NCBI GenBank assembly: GCA_900199595.1
Contig: FZRB01000007.1
Coordinates: 62,001 to 126,000, forward strand
From: Lachnospiraceae bacterium
GTDB lineage: Bacteria > Bacillota > Clostridia > Lachnospirales > Lachnospiraceae
DNA length: 64,000 bases
Direction of reading: 5' to 3'
Shown here: positions 63,369-64,000 of the stretch, one piece after another
Layout: every line of letters begins with the position of its first letter
How positions within the stretch are numbered: position 1 is the first letter of the stretch
Notes under the pieces: generated by a model
What the model saw: only the letters and a program-made list of their open reading frames with translations
Told to the model about the DNA's origin: nothing
The model's database searches: none
Made by a program: the position numbers and the translations under genes

Positions 63369-64000
63369 ATATATCTGCGAGCATCTGAAGTGCATTATCA
63401 CGTATTATTAATTTGTAATGCTCTTCGAAGTAGTATTTTGTTGTGTATGTAAACTTATATGGCTCAGAGAATTCTCTGAGTGTCTCACATAAAAACTCAA
63501 ATTCTTTTTCACTGTTTTTGTTATGTGTTACGATGAGAAAATAGCTCGAAGGTGATTCATTCTTATATAGTGTATTGTCACTGTTATAGAAGCTTCTGAC
63601 CATCTTTGCCACAGTTATAAACTGTTCTACATCATCTGCTTTATATATCATATAAGGAAGTATCTTTCCTGTTTTCTCATCAAGAGGTCTCTGTACAGTC
63701 TCAGCCTCTTTTTCACGTTCCTCGGTGTCCTCAGTCTCATAGACGTCTTCACCCGGATTAAACTTTCCGTTCTTGATGGATTTTGCCATATCCATAGCCT
63801 GCTTCTTCAGCTTCTCTACATAGCTGAAGTGATTATCCTCATCCTCACTGTCCACCTTTGTGACAAGAAAGACTATACAATCCTTGTTAACCGGAATAGC
63901 TTCGACTACCAGGGGCTGTTCGTTTACGACAAAGCCAAATTCTTCTCTGGCTTTATTCATCATATATTTAATTAATTCCTCAGCTTTTTCTGTCTGCCCT
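63367..64000 (-). CDS. mecA: MecA-like adaptor protein, N-terminus cut by window edge
   Basis: An adaptor that delivers substrates to ClpC-type proteases. The frame stays open to the window end (visible start GQTEKAEELIKYMMNKA), so the ATG at 63963 is internal. Family signs are EFGFVVNEQPLVVEAIPVNKDCIVFLVTKV (in pieces), an acidic linker with EDTEEREKEAETV, and a C-terminal domain with DDVEQFITVAKMV, SSYFLIVTHN and EFSEPYKFTYTTKYYFEEHYKLI. About 211 residues are seen; the first 35 or so are missing. Confidence 0.85.
   Translation of the reverse strand, partial: GQTEKAEELIKYMMNKAREEFGFVVNEQPLVVEAIPVNKDCIVFLVTKVDSEDEDNHFSYVEKLKKQAMDMAKSIKNGKFNPGEDVYETEDTEEREKEAETVQRPLDEKTGKILPYMIYKADDVEQFITVAKMVRSFYNSDNTLYKNESPSSYFLIVTHNKNSEKEFEFLCETLREFSEPYKFTYTTKYYFEEHYKLIIRDNALQMLADI

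Overview
The window looks like a chromosomal segment of a low-GC Bacillota in the class Clostridia, most likely a Lachnospiraceae close to the Butyrivibrio/Roseburia group (inference from gene content and style; there is no rRNA to place it). Signs are AGGAGG-type ribosome binding sites, near-consensus TTGACA-N17-TATAAT promoters, a MurT/GatD pair, a BMP-type nucleoside ABC transporter, very large CAP/Ig-like secreted proteins and a MacB-like exporter with a long coiled-coil insert. No tRNA, rRNA, CRISPR array, prophage or intact transposon was seen.

Layout. 0-9.4 kb (minus strand): 3' truncated hybrid sensor kinase, sodium/solute symporter, LUD protein, a BirA-like protein lacking its catalytic motifs, RluA-family pseudouridine synthase, YgjP-like metalloprotease, MocR-type aspartate aminotransferase and a Ca/Na antiporter. 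9.5-13.3 kb (minus): an ABC-2 transporter operon (ATPase, two permeases, CPBP protease, YtrA-type GntR regulator) with a consensus promoter overlapped by a 35-bp palindrome. 13.6-16.3 kb (plus): a prephenate dehydrogenase fused to a DAHP-synthase-type regulatory domain, then aroA. 16.3-19.4 kb (minus): envelope genes (membrane protein, nucleotidyltransferase, LCP protein). 19.5-24.8 kb: rsmG (plus), a DEDD exonuclease, mnmG and mnmE (minus).

24.8-41 kb (minus): a secretion/surface block. Two giant paralogous CAP/Ig-like proteins with different C-terminal modules lie directly upstream of mnmE; further upstream are a zinc-ribbon membrane protein, an unknown membrane protein, a membrane-tethered endonuclease/exonuclease/phosphatase protein and an ABC exporter. 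41.2-47 kb: a membrane protein of unknown role and a four-gene nucleoside ABC transporter. 47.1-55.3 kb (minus): lysC, hom, prfB with its programmed +1 frameshift, secA, an unknown membrane protein and hpf. Between prfB and secA sits an unusual 155-bp GC-rich inverted-repeat element.

55.3-57.5 kb is the point where gene direction switches from mostly leftward to rightward. It holds an AT-rich stretch with several DnaA-box-like nonamers (a possible replication origin, unproven) and an NlpC/P60 cell-wall hydrolase whose leader carries two WalR-like boxes. 57.5-63.3 kb (plus): murT-gatD-tsaC-rpiB-tkt. The window ends in a truncated mecA on the minus strand.

The most unusual signals are the 29-bp GAGTCA-N17-TGACTC element found three times between 7 and 13.4 kb, terminators that share loop sequence, the TyrA fusion, the BirA pseudoenzyme, the secA/prfB element and the CAP/Ig pair placed upstream of mnmE.
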